In this document: piece by piece, positions 1-6,315 of the stretch
How positions within the stretch are numbered: position 1 is the first letter of the stretch
Layout: every line of letters starts with the position of its first letter
NCBI GenBank assembly: GCA_009618505.1
Contig: WJOQ01000365.1
Span: forward strand, 1-15,449
From: Clostridia bacterium
GTDB lineage: Bacteria > Aerophobota > Aerophobia > Aerophobales > AE-B3A
Direction: 5' to 3'
Length of the DNA stretch: 15,449 nucleotides
Translations under genes and position numbers: made by a program
The notes under the pieces: model-generated
Told to the model about the DNA's origin: nothing
Database searches by the model: none
The model's input: the letters and a program-made list of their open reading frames with translations, nothing else

Positions 1-67
1 TAGCCCTTAGTTTTTGTTTGATTTCCCTAATTTTCTGTGGGTCTCGTATCGGGTCAACAACATTCAT
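1..67 (-). CDS. Tyrosine recombinase/integrase, N-terminal 22 codons only (cut by window edge)
   Basis: The frame starts at the ATG at 67-65 and reads MNVVDPIRDPQKIREIKQKL, then R-A, before leaving the window. The D-P-I-R-D-x-x-K-I-x-x-I-K pattern is the usual opening of many Xer/phage-type tyrosine recombinases, just before the SAM-like core-binding domain. An AAAGAGG Shine-Dalgarno sequence lies 5-11 nt upstream of the ATG, and a sigma70-type promoter lies at 100-127. The catalytic domain would be to the left of the window, so activity cannot be judged. The gene points outward, away from the rest of the window, as integrase genes at element borders often do. The family call rests on a short motif. 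Confidence 0.6.
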   Translation of the reverse strand, partial: MNVVDPIRDPQKIREIKQKLRA

Positions 68-99
68 TTTTGCCTCTTTTCACCTTACATATTTCCTCT

Positions 100-127
100 A
101 TTTTAGTACAGAACAGAAAAAAGTCAA
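100..127 (-). promoter_or_regulatory. Sigma70-type promoter for the left-edge integrase gene
   Basis: On the minus strand, TTGACT (127-122), a 16-nt spacer and TAAAAT (105-100) are each within one base of consensus. The expected start is near 93, leaving a leader of about 25 nt before the ATG at 67. Confidence 0.6.
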
Positions 128-191
128 GAACAAAATAGAGTAAAATCTCTCTAAAGGTTTTTGTGTAAAGCGATACAACTCTTCTGGCCTC

Positions 192-219
192 ACCTAACAC
201 AATAGGGTTTGTGTAAGGT
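192..219. repeat. Imperfect inverted repeat, 11-nt arms
   Basis: ACCTAACACAA (192-202) and TTGTGTAAGGT (209-219) pair with one mismatch around a 6-nt loop. A similar hairpin with ACCTTACA/TGTAAGGT arms occurs at 15276-15303. It could be an operator or a weak terminator; no T tract follows on either strand. Confidence 0.4.
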
Positions 220-318
220 TAATGTCATCAGAATTGAAATTTGGCTTGAGCGTGATGCTGCCTTTTATTATGTTGCTTATTTGGCTTCAAAATAGAATTT
301 TCTCAGACAGAACCTGTA

Positions 319-378
319 TCCTGGAGATAGGACTTCCATACAGGCTTCCATAGAGGGTCAAATCAGGCACTTTCTCAA
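319..378. repeat. Left member of a diverged inverted pair with 6316-6366
   Basis: On the minus strand this segment shares three blocks in the same order with 6316-6366: TTGAGAAAGTGCCTG (15 of 15), CCTCTATG (8 of 8) and TCTCCAGGA (9 of 9). The intervening lengths differ. The two copies face each other and bracket about 5.9 kb that includes the large 855-codon gene, the HU gene and the lipoprotein gene. Confidence 0.4.
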
Positions 379-495
379 CGAAGACGAACTATGTACCAAC
401 CCCAGGGAGAAAATGAAAATCCTGTTAAGAATTTAATTCCTTCCCCTATATTTTGGAAAAACCTAACGTTCAAAAATAGCTATTTTGTTTAAAAT

Positions 496-530
496 GGTTA
501 GTTAATGGTTAAATAAAGGTTAATTTAACC
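496..530. repeat. Three 11-bp-spaced GGTTA repeats ending in a palindrome
   Basis: GGTTA begins at 496, 507 and 518, exactly 11 bp (one helical turn) apart. The last copy forms the palindrome GGTTAATTTAACC at 518-530. Such phasing suggests protein binding on one face of the DNA. The site lies downstream of the gene at 589-897, so it is not a simple promoter operator for it. Confidence 0.4.
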
Positions 531-538
531 TAATAGGT

Positions 539-575
539 AAAAGGGCTTAATTATAAGCTTTTAGATAACCCTTTT
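539..575 (-). terminator. Probable terminator of the 589-897 gene
   Basis: AAAAGGG (539-545) and CCCTTTT (569-575) form a 7-bp stem 13 nt beyond the stop codon, and the loop contains a second small stem (CTTA/TAAG). The minus-strand transcript ends the stem in UUUU, and T residues flank both sides, so it could work in both directions. The loop is long and the stem has only three GC pairs. Confidence 0.45.
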
Positions 576-588
576 TTCTAAATGAATT

Positions 589-897
589 TTATTCGGTAAG
601 AATTTTTAGGATTTGGTAAGATTGGTTGCGTAAAGAGTCAATCAAATATTTATACTCAGTTTGATTCATCGCTTCTCTAAGCATAACTTTTTCTACTTCA
701 GGAAGTCCGCCACCTCTTCCCTTACATTCCCTTACGGAAATAAAGGTAAGTTCACCAGGCTCATTACTAAGAAAAAGAAACTTTCCTTTAGGCTGGTCTG
801 CTGCTTCTCCTCTCTGGAGTCTCATAATGCCGGTTCTCATAATGGAGTGATGCCAGCCACAAAGTGGACAGCGGACCGTTCTTATATGTTTAGCCAT
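589..897 (-). CDS. Small zinc-ribbon-like protein of unknown function
   Basis: The product has 102 residues. C10-P-L-C13 followed by H16-H17 near the N terminus looks like half of a zinc ribbon or a CxxC/HH metal site; a further Cys occurs in V-R-E-C-K-G-R before a glycine run. No second clean CxxC pair is visible. The C-terminal third is predicted helical (residues 65-102). The start is set by an AAGGAGA Shine-Dalgarno sequence just upstream of the ATG. The gene is transcribed away from the repeat-rich region 955-1383, and its promoter probably lies within the AAC-N4-GTT cluster, so that cluster may be its operator. Small proteins of this type occur in phages and plasmids, but I recognise no named family. 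Confidence 0.6.
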   Translation of the reverse strand: MAKHIRTVRCPLCGWHHSIMRTGIMRLQRGEAADQPKGKFLFLSNEPGELTFISVRECKGRGGGLPEVEKVMLREAMNQTEYKYLIDSLRNQSYQILKILTE

Positions 898-954
898 ATT
901 AACTTCTCCTTATATTGAGAAACCCCTGTTTACCCCTCTTGACGGAAAAGAGTT

Positions 955-1103
955 AACAGGTGATAAAGTTATCTCAACAACTGTTAAAACTATTTTAATA
1001 TCCCAACAGGTGTTTTTCTACAGTTAACAGCCGTTATTATCTCAACAATTGTTATTTTATTTGTCAACGGCAGTTAGTTCTCGTTTATTTGTCAACTACA
1101 GTT
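955..1103. repeat. Cluster of six AAC-N4-GTT palindromic sites plus one degenerate site
   Basis: Exact AAC-N4-GTT sites start at 976, 1005, 1026, 1044, 1066 and 1094, and a degenerate one (AAC-N4-GAT) at 955. Start-to-start spacings are 21, 29, 21, 18, 22 and 28 bp. Two longer direct repeats lie inside: an 18-mer at 969-986 and 1037-1054 that matches at 17 positions, and TTTATTTGTCAAC at 1056-1068 and 1084-1096. The cluster is upstream of the minus-strand gene 589-897. It could be a cooperative operator or part of a replication or partition site. Confidence 0.65.
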
Positions 1104-1224
1104 TCTTGAGAACCAAAGGGATGTTATTAAGTGTAGTAACAAGCAATTTAATATCTCTTAGTGAATCAATAATTATTTGTTTTATAATTTGCTCTCGGTA
1201 GGTAGCAACTCTTGATATTTTTCC

Positions 1225-1383
1225 AGTAGACTTTATAATCTACTTAGGAGTAGATTTTCTGAGTAGATTTCTTCCAGATTAAAAAATCTACTTTTTAAGT
1301 TTTTCCAGAATCTATCGCAAGTAGATTTGTAGATTATTTAATCTACTTTTAAGTAGATTTTTTGTAGATTCTCAAAAATCTAC
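1225..1383. repeat. Array of about eleven GTAGATT / AATCTAC elements in both orientations
   Basis: Direct copies of (A)GTAGAYT start near 1225, 1249, 1262, 1320, 1329, 1352 and 1364, and inverted AATCTAC copies near 1237, 1285, 1340 and 1377. Several pairs form palindromes: AATCTACT/AGTAGATT at 1237-1256, GTAGATT/AATCTAC at 1329-1346, and AATCTACTT/AAGTAGATT at 1340-1359. The sequence is very AT-rich. The alternating orientation and short spacing differ from a CRISPR array and resemble an initiator or partition-protein binding region. CTCGGCCGAG at 1386-1395, a 10-bp palindrome, follows directly. Confidence 0.7.
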
Positions 1384-1503
1384 ACCTCGGCCGAGCAAAA
1401 CTCATGCATCCCGATCTCTGTAATGAGCAGTTACAAATGAGGCTTATAATGAGAATTTATAATTAGCCCTCTTATAAAAATTCTTATAGTCGTTGAGGAA
1501 AAA

Positions 1504-1533
1504 TTGATTTGCCATGCTTCTGATATCTATTAA
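1504..1533 (+). promoter_or_regulatory. Candidate promoter for the tandem 133-nt units and the large gene
   Basis: TTGATT (1504-1509), an 18-nt spacer and TATTAA (1528-1533) give a moderate sigma70-like promoter with a start near 1540, a few bases before copy A. A transcript from here would carry both units as a 5' leader of about 400 nt for the gene at 1947, or be processed into separate RNAs. Confidence 0.4.
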
Positions 1534-1548
1534 AATAACAAAATGGAA

Positions 1549-1681
1549 ATAAGTAACCCGAAGAGGAGACCAGAAACCAAAAAACCAACGATCACAGCAT
1601 GGGATTGGCTAACGGAGTGAAACTAAATACGGCAAGTCCTACAACTGACATGAGATTCTAGCCTATCATTGCATGAGACTT
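1549..1681 (+). ncRNA. Candidate structured RNA, tandem copy A (133 nt)
   Basis: This unit aligns without gaps to 1700-1832, with 100 of 133 positions identical at a constant offset of 151. The best-kept blocks are AAGTAACCCGAA at the start, AACCAACGATCAC in the middle, and CCTATCA and ATGAGACTT at the end. No reading frame is conserved. Two pairings hold in both copies: unit positions 86-90 with 129-133 (AAGTC/GACTT here, AAGTT/GACTT in B with a G-T wobble) and 59-62 with 112-115 (GGCT/AGCC here, GGTT/GGCC in B). These changes are wobble-compatible, which suggests RNA more than a protein binding site. I do not recognise an Rfam family. The strand is assumed from the downstream gene. Confidence 0.5.
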
Positions 1682-1699
1682 ACAGTCCCATGTCTGGGG

Positions 1700-1832
1700 A
1701 TAAGTAACCCGAAAGAGAGGCTAGAAACTAAACAACCAACGATCACGGGATGGAACTGGTTAACGCACTGGGACTAAGTGTGGTAAGTTCAGCAACTGGC
1801 ACAGGAATACGGCCTATCACTGAATGAGACTT
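1700..1832 (+). ncRNA. Candidate structured RNA, tandem copy B (133 nt)
   Basis: This is the second copy of the unit at 1549-1681, separated from it by 18 nt. Substitutions are scattered but spare the blocks named for copy A, and there are no insertions or deletions, as expected for a duplicated functional RNA under constraint. It ends 114 nt before the GTG start of the 855-codon gene. Tandem riboswitches and tandem small RNAs are both precedents for this layout. Here neither a ligand class nor a protein partner can be named. Confidence 0.5.
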
Positions 1833-1888
1833 TGAATTATCTAAGCGATGGAATGTCTTAAGTTAATGATTTAGAGATGTGTAAAATT

Positions 1889-1930
1889 AATACGTTAGAC
1901 AAGTCTAACCGAAGTTTAGGCAGGCGTATT
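1889..1930 (+). promoter_or_regulatory. 5' leader with two mutually exclusive hairpins before the ribosome binding site
   Basis: AATACG (1889-1894) pairs with CGTATT (1925-1930) as an outer stem. Inside it, GTCTAA (1903-1908) can pair either with TTAGAC (1895-1900) or, with one wobble, with TTAGGC (1916-1921), but not both. The Shine-Dalgarno sequence AAAGGAGAGG starts only 4 nt after the outer stem. This is the geometry of a translational switch. Regulation is inferred from folding by eye only. Confidence 0.35.
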
Positions 1931-1946
1931 TTTAAAGGAGAGGAAA

Positions 1947-4514
1947 GTGAACCAGGACCAAAGAAGAATTCTCGGATTTTGTATTGATGAGTGGAAATCT
2001 CTCGCACCTTTGAAGGAGGAAATTTCATACTCTACTCTTTATCGCATAGCGAAAAATTTATGCGGCAGAAGATTGCTCCTTCATAGGAGAGTGAAAGGAT
2101 ATAGAACCACTCGGAGAGGGATTCAGGCATTGCAGAAGGCGAGCACTGAGGTACGGACATTGGAGGAAGACAAATCTGCGGAGAAGAAGCGGCTGGAAGA
2201 AGGGAAGAACCAGATAGTGCCCAAAAAAACTCCAGTTAACCTTGCTCCGATCCAAAAACTTCTAGGGTTGTCAGATGAAAAGATAAACTTTTTCTCCTCC
2301 CTTTACTCACCATTGAAGAAGATACCTAGCGCCACCCATGAGGCTATGGTTGAGCTTGTCTGGGCAGAGGTCTGTGATAGAGCTTGGCCGGTAGATAATT
2401 TTCATCATCTGAATTTTCTTAACTTTGGAGATACTTTCAGATGGAAAACGGAGGAGGCACGCTTTTGTACTTACATGGTGGTCAAAGAAGAAGAAGATAT
2501 TAGCTCCTATATAATAGAAGCCTCTTTAGAGCATGGTTACTCTGCTTGGCTACGAGGAACTTCAAGGGGAGAGCACATTTTTAAAAGAAAGATACTGGAA
2601 AAACCCTATGTTTGCCTGGAAGATTACCAAAATGCGGATAGAGACAGCAAGCGGGCTGTTGGACATTTACTGCTCGGACGCATCAAATTAGATTGGCAAA
2701 ATAAATCGGAGACTATCTCTTGTGTAGCTATGGTTAATTTGAACCCTCGAGAAGGGAAGACGCTTTTTCAAAAAAGTGGTTTCGATAAGCCCCAGATTCG
2801 GCGTCTTATTCCGTGCGACTTCGACGCAATTCAATTACCAGACCTCGAGAAGATCGGCCAAGAGGCGATAGAAGCAGCGAGGCAGTTTGGCCCTCTTAAG
2901 ATAGAGAAACCCAAATCTGATTGCAGGCCATATCGAAAAGAGCTCATTGACTACCGAAACAAGCTTTTCACTGAGGAAGGGCAATCTCTTATAGATGTTG
3001 AAGGCTTACTTAATCTTGCTAGGGGCTTCACTGGATACGGCTTCAGTGCTTCCGAGGCTATCCGATATACGCTTTATAAGATCGCTCTACCATATCATAC
3101 AGTGGGCTGGCTGAAACCAGAATGGGTTCAGCGTTTTAGTAAAGACAAATCAGTAAGAATAGAAATCAATAAGGAATCCACCCCAGTTTTTGTAAAAGCA
3201 GGTAAGAAAGACCTACAAACGCTAAAAGAGGAGATACGATTTGAGGATGAACATCGAGATGAAGTAGAGAAATTAAAAAAAGGGGACGAAGAAGTAGAAA
3301 AAGTTAAAAAATTTCTACAAGAACAAGAGCTCAGTTGGGAAAAGTTCAACCAGCTCGTTCTTGAGGAAGGAGATAAAGTCCCTTCTCCTGAAAAGGCTGA
3401 AAATGCACTTAAGAAAGTTAGCGAGGCATATAAAAATATCCAAGAGAGGCCCTGGGATAATTTAGCAAATTTAAAGGAAGCAAACAAGTGGCTGAGTGAA
3501 AAATACATTACACCCTTCAAAGAAGTGATGCAGCAAGTTAAAACATGGAAAGAAATCAAGAGTCAGATCTGGGAGAGAATATCCGATGTTAAGAAAGTAA
3601 GTGGAATAGCTCCCATCAGAAAAATGATAGAGGAATCTGCTTTACCTTCCATTATAAAAGATAGGCTGAAAGAGAAAATAAATAAAAAAGAGATTGATTT
3701 GGAGAAGGAAAAGAAGAATAAAATTAAGGAATTGAAGAGCTATGTTAAGGATATGGAGAGACTGAATGATTCGTTTAATAATCGTGACGAGATGAGGAGA
3801 CGGGCCCGGGATATTGCGCAGGACCTTGTAGAGCTAGACCTCATCAGGAGAGAGGATGATCAGTTCACGGAAAAACATGGCGAGAGCTATGCATTGGATG
3901 CTTTTGACTTCAAAAAATGTGCTGATAGCTCTTTTTTCGTTGGCTGGAACAACATTTGCCACCAAACCATTGACCTCCTTAACGGAGTTAAGCCGACTCC
4001 ACCAGAGACAATAGAGAATTTTTTCTTTTCCGATTCTCAAAAAGGCGTAGGGAACGGGAAAATGCCGACATGGAAAAAGTGGGCTTGGGGGGCAGGAATA
4101 GCAGGAATAGCGGGAGTAGCGGGATATTCACTTTTAAAAAATAGGAAATCTAAGCCTCTCAAACTTTATATTCAGATAAAAAACAATTTAATTGAAGTTA
4201 CATATCTAAGACAGGAGGGCAATTGGCTCCTTTTCCAATCAGTAGATTTTTTCCAACCTAGAATATTGAAATTACCTTACGACAGAATCCAGGCAATAGC
4301 CCTCTTAAAACCAGAATATGGAAGGAAGGAGTACTCCTTTATCCGTCAGGAAGAAGAGGAAATAATAGTCCAAGGGGGCCAGAATGATAAAAAAATTCCC
4401 ATCCAGCAAGTCGATAAAATCATTTATCAAGAAATTCCTTCGCAAGAAGAAGTTCAACCTGAGATTTCTCTTACATATCCTTTTCAAAAACCAGATATTT
4501 TGTCATATCCATAA
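1947..4514 (+). CDS. Large winged-helix / AAA+-like / coiled-coil protein with one membrane segment, unknown function
   Basis: The product has 855 residues. The start is GTG at 1947, set by AAAGGAGAGG at 1934-1943. Residues 5-62 resemble a winged helix (Y-S-T-L-Y-R-I-A-K-N-L-C-G-R-R-L-L, then a basic wing). Residues 130-320 look like a degenerate AAA+ core: G161-D-T-F-R-W-K-T168 occupies the P-loop position with Trp in place of the usual Gly, Y221-V-C-L-E-D-Y-Q fits Walker B, N264 in V-N-L-N-P fits sensor 1, and R285-R286 may be an arginine finger. Residues 420-640 are charged and largely helical, probably coiled coil. A glycine-rich membrane segment spans 713-730, and a beta-rich domain (737-830) follows. 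The protein may link DNA to the membrane, but substrate and pathway are unknown. The gene stands alone behind two tandem RNA-like units and converges with the HU gene. Confidence 0.75.
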   Translation: MNQDQRRILGFCIDEWKSLAPLKEEISYSTLYRIAKNLCGRRLLLHRRVKGYRTTRRGIQALQKASTEVRTLEEDKSAEKKRLEEGKNQIVPKKTPVNLAPIQKLLGLSDEKINFFSSLYSPLKKIPSATHEAMVELVWAEVCDRAWPVDNFHHLNFLNFGDTFRWKTEEARFCTYMVVKEEEDISSYIIEASLEHGYSAWLRGTSRGEHIFKRKILEKPYVCLEDYQNADRDSKRAVGHLLLGRIKLDWQNKSETISCVAMVNLNPREGKTLFQKSGFDKPQIRRLIPCDFDAIQLPDLEKIGQEAIEAARQFGPLKIEKPKSDCRPYRKELIDYRNKLFTEEGQSLIDVEGLLNLARGFTGYGFSASEAIRYTLYKIALPYHTVGWLKPEWVQRFSKDKSVRIEINKESTPVFVKAGKKDLQTLKEEIRFEDEHRDEVEKLKKGDEEVEKVKKFLQEQELSWEKFNQLVLEEGDKVPSPEKAENALKKVSEAYKNIQERPWDNLANLKEANKWLSEKYITPFKEVMQQVKTWKEIKSQIWERISDVKKVSGIAPIRKMIEESALPSIIKDRLKEKINKKEIDLEKEKKNKIKELKSYVKDMERLNDSFNNRDEMRRRARDIAQDLVELDLIRREDDQFTEKHGESYALDAFDFKKCADSSFFVGWNNICHQTIDLLNGVKPTPPETIENFFFSDSQKGVGNGKMPTWKKWAWGAGIAGIAGVAGYSLLKNRKSKPLKLYIQIKNNLIEVTYLRQEGNWLLFQSVDFFQPRILKLPYDRIQAIALLKPEYGRKEYSFIRQEEEEIIVQGGQNDKKIPIQQVDKIIYQEIPSQEEVQPEISLTYPFQKPDILSYP

Positions 4515-4585
4515 GTACAAAGGACTGAACCAACTAAGCAATCATAAAATCACGTCAGCTTAATTGTAGCTTTAGTGAATGTGCG

Positions 4586-4607
4586 AATAAAGTTATATAA
4601 CCTTATT
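4586..4607. terminator. AT-rich near-palindrome between convergent genes
   Basis: The 22-bp sequence at 4586-4607 is self-complementary except for one A-C mismatch (AATAAAGTTAT/ATAACCTTATT). It lies between the convergent ends of the 855-codon gene (4514) and the HU gene (4619). It may terminate transcription in both directions, but its low GC content makes the hairpin weak. Confidence 0.3.
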
Positions 4608-4618
4608 TGAAAGCCATC

Positions 4619-4891
4619 TTACTCTACTGCTTCCCTTAACTCCTTCCCTGCTTTAAACTTAAGTACCTTCTTTGCCGGGATAGTTAAGGCTTCTTTAGTT
4701 TGGGGGTTTACTCCTTTTCTTTCTTTCCTCTGCCTCACCTGAAAGGTGCCAAAACCAATTAAAGTAACCTTCTCACTCTGGGAAAGTGTACCTGTGATGG
4801 TCTTAGTTATAGCGTCCAATATATTCTTAGCCGTCCTCTTGCTAATACCTGTCTCATCACTTACCTCACTTACTAACTCTGCCTTGTTCAT
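4619..4891 (-). CDS. hup: DNA-binding protein HU
   Basis: The 90-residue product is a full-length HU/IHF-family histone-like protein. It opens with M-N-K-A-E-L-V, has the family core V-T-L-I-G-F-G-T-F (about residues 42-50), the arm motif with N-P-Q-T (62-65), and ends in the usual K-F-K-A-G-K-E-L-R. As a homodimer it bends DNA and helps nucleoid compaction, replication initiation and site-specific recombination, all relevant to a plasmid-like element. The ATG has an AGGAGGAG ribosome binding site. The gene has no operon partner. Its last 156 nt are duplicated at 6005-6160. Confidence 0.95.
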   Translation of the reverse strand: MNKAELVSEVSDETGISKRTAKNILDAITKTITGTLSQSEKVTLIGFGTFQVRQRKERKGVNPQTKEALTIPAKKVLKFKAGKELREAVE

Positions 4892-4914
4892 TCTATTCTC
4901 CTCCTATTTAGATT

Positions 4915-4930
4915 TCCACCTATAGGCGGA
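4915..4930. promoter_or_regulatory. Palindrome upstream of the HU gene
   Basis: TCCACCTATAGGCGGA is symmetric apart from one central-flank pair, with CCTATAGG at its core. It sits 24-39 bp upstream of the HU start codon, where an operator or the -10 region would be. No clear promoter could be assigned. Confidence 0.3.
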
Positions 4931-4954
4931 TTTCTGAATTTCACTTAAGGTCAT

Positions 4955-5010
4955 CCAGATTGGCGAAGCCACAAAGCGGTTTGGATGAAGGAAGTGAGCC
5001 GCCAATCTGG
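4955..5010. repeat. Perfect 11-bp inverted repeat between the HU and lipoprotein genes
   Basis: CCAGATTGGCG (4955-4965) and CGCCAATCTGG (5000-5010) are perfect inverted copies with a 34-nt loop. They lie just past the stop of the lipoprotein gene (5030) and upstream of the HU gene. It could be a long terminator stem without a T tract, or a recombination relic. Confidence 0.5.
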
Positions 5011-5029
5011 TGTTATCTGCCGTTGCTGC

Positions 5030-5863
5030 TTAGATTTTATCTTTACTCTCCTCCCACCATTGACGCCATTTTGCAGAATCTTTTCCAAAGTCCTTTCCCG
5101 AACACATTTTCAGAGCCTCAATCGCTGCATCACGAACTGGCAAGACAGCAGAGATATGTTCAAGGTAGTAGTGCTTATATCCCCATTCGTTACGCGAGAA
5201 CTTAGCGGAGTAGCGTATAGCTCCGTCGATAAAGCACGAGTCATCGAGATAGGGAATCAAATATGGAATAAGACAGGATTGCGCTCTCCTCCCAGCTCTT
5301 ATTACAAGCTGCTGACGGAGCTTCATAAACGCGTAGGATATGCTAATAGGGCCGGAACTATCACTACTTATCCAAAACGAATCACTGCTAGGACCAGAAG
5401 ACCGCCAGTAAAATGAAACCGGCCAGCACGGGTGGGTTGAGTATTTCACAAGCAAGCGTTGTAATCCTGATATATCTTGTACTTCGCTAATTTTGTCATT
5501 TAGCAGGCTAAAGGCGTGCGACACCTTCTCACAATGCAATGTGCAACTGAGAATAAACCCCTCAAGTGCCTCAATGGTTCCTATTGATACAGCTTTGCGA
5601 TACGCTTCCGCTTTCCGTTGTTGCGCTGCCTTCTTTTCATTTCTGATCTCAGCTATTTTCTCCCGGGCTTCATCGGCGAATTCACCATTAGGATACCGCT
5701 CTAGATGATACTCGTATGCAGCAATCGAGTCTATTCTCTGCATGTTTTGCCAATCAGATCTCTCACCCAGCCCCATACATCCAGATAACAACAGTGGTAT
5801 TAGGACCCCTAGTAATATAAGCACCCCAAAAAACTTCGTCTGTCTTACTGTCTTTGCTTGCAT
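5030..5863 (-). CDS. Lipoprotein with a TPR-like/HEAT-like helical body
   Basis: The product has 277 residues. A type II signal peptide (residues 1-28, hydrophobic F11-L26) ends in the lipobox L-L-S-G-C29, so the mature protein should be lipid-anchored at the cell surface or in the periplasm. Residues 37-73 carry a helical repeat motif with Y-H-L-E-R-Y-P-N-G-E-F-A-D-E-A, as in TPR-like lipoproteins. The C terminus (V-R-D-A-A-I-E-A-L-K, then G-K-D-F-G-K-D and W-R-Q-W-W) is typical of the last HEAT-like repeat in bacterial surface proteins. A Ser/Pro-rich insertion lies near 150-180. The start is supported by AAGGAGGAGG. The gene looks richer in GC than its surroundings and is flanked by direct HU repeats, so it may be acquired cargo. 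Confidence 0.75.
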   Translation of the reverse strand: MQAKTVRQTKFFGVLILLGVLIPLLLSGCMGLGERSDWQNMQRIDSIAAYEYHLERYPNGEFADEAREKIAEIRNEKKAAQQRKAEAYRKAVSIGTIEALEGFILSCTLHCEKVSHAFSLLNDKISEVQDISGLQRLLVKYSTHPCWPVSFYWRSSGPSSDSFWISSDSSGPISISYAFMKLRQQLVIRAGRRAQSCLIPYLIPYLDDSCFIDGAIRYSAKFSRNEWGYKHYYLEHISAVLPVRDAAIEALKMCSGKDFGKDSAKWRQWWEESKDKI

Positions 5864-6004
5864 TTTTCCCTCCTCCTTATTCAGGCTAAAATTGGCTTAT
5901 TTCTAAAAAGCAAGGAAAATAGGTTGCCCTAGTTCTGAAAGAAGCCCAGAAATGCCTCTATTTTGAAAGATCTTGACCGGGGCAATGTTTTATACCTTGC
6001 TATT

Positions 6005-6160
6005 TTACTCTACTGCTTCCCTTAACTCTTTCCCTGCTTTAAACTTAGGTACCTTCTTTGCTGGGATAGTTAAGGCTTCTTTAGTTTGAGGATTTACTCC
6101 TTTTCTTTCTTCCCTCTGCCTCACCTGAAAGGTGCCAAAACCAACCAAGGTAATCTTCTC
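6005..6160 (-). pseudogene. 5'-truncated duplicate of the HU gene
   Basis: The last 52 codons, stop included, repeat the 3' end of the HU gene at 4619-4774 without indels and with about 10 substitutions in 156 nt. Homology stops abruptly at 6160 and no start codon or ribosome binding site replaces the lost half. The frame is still open, so the duplication is fairly recent or its substitutions are mild. An 11-bp inverted repeat (AGGCTAAAATT at 5883-5893, its complement at 6180-6190) brackets the fragment. The two HU copies are direct repeats around the lipoprotein gene. Confidence 0.9.
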
Positions 6161-6315
6161 AAAAAAGGGGCAAAAGTCAAATTTTAGCCTTTTTCATCTT
6201 CCCCTCTTTTTTCTTATTTTTACTTAAAAATCGCTATAATGTAGAACTGACCTTCGCTTTCAAACGCAAAATTAGCCCTTCTGAGAATCTATGGGGTCTC
6301 ATAAGTCACCTAGCC

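Larger units (their letters stand above)
68..588. other. Intergenic region between integrase start and small zinc-ribbon gene
   Basis: No convincing gene is visible. The region holds the integrase promoter (100-127), an imperfect hairpin (192-219), a segment with a diverged inverted counterpart near 6316-6366 (319-378), three 11-bp-phased GGTTA repeats (496-530) and a probable terminator (539-575). A 43-codon frame at 222-353 has an ATG and a hydrophobic stretch but only a weak ribosome binding site, so I do not call it. If the left-edge gene is an integrase, an attachment site could lie here. None can be recognised. Confidence 0.5.

Noticed and set aside
222..353. A 43-codon frame with an ATG and a hydrophobic stretch
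   Set aside because: Only a weak GTAAGG precedes the ATG and no family resemblance is visible; it also overlaps the inverted-repeat segment at 319-378.
1225..1383. CRISPR array
   Set aside because: The repeats are 7-9 bp, in both orientations, with irregular gaps too short to be spacers, and no cas gene is present.
1549..1832. Retron msr-msd RNA, type III antitoxin repeats or a known riboswitch
   Set aside because: There is no reverse transcriptase or ToxN-like gene nearby, the units are too long for ToxI repeats, and no known aptamer core was recognised.
4985..5416. A 143-codon plus-strand frame antisense to the lipoprotein gene
   Set aside because: The composition is not protein-like, and the opposite strand carries a clear lipoprotein with a strong ribosome binding site.
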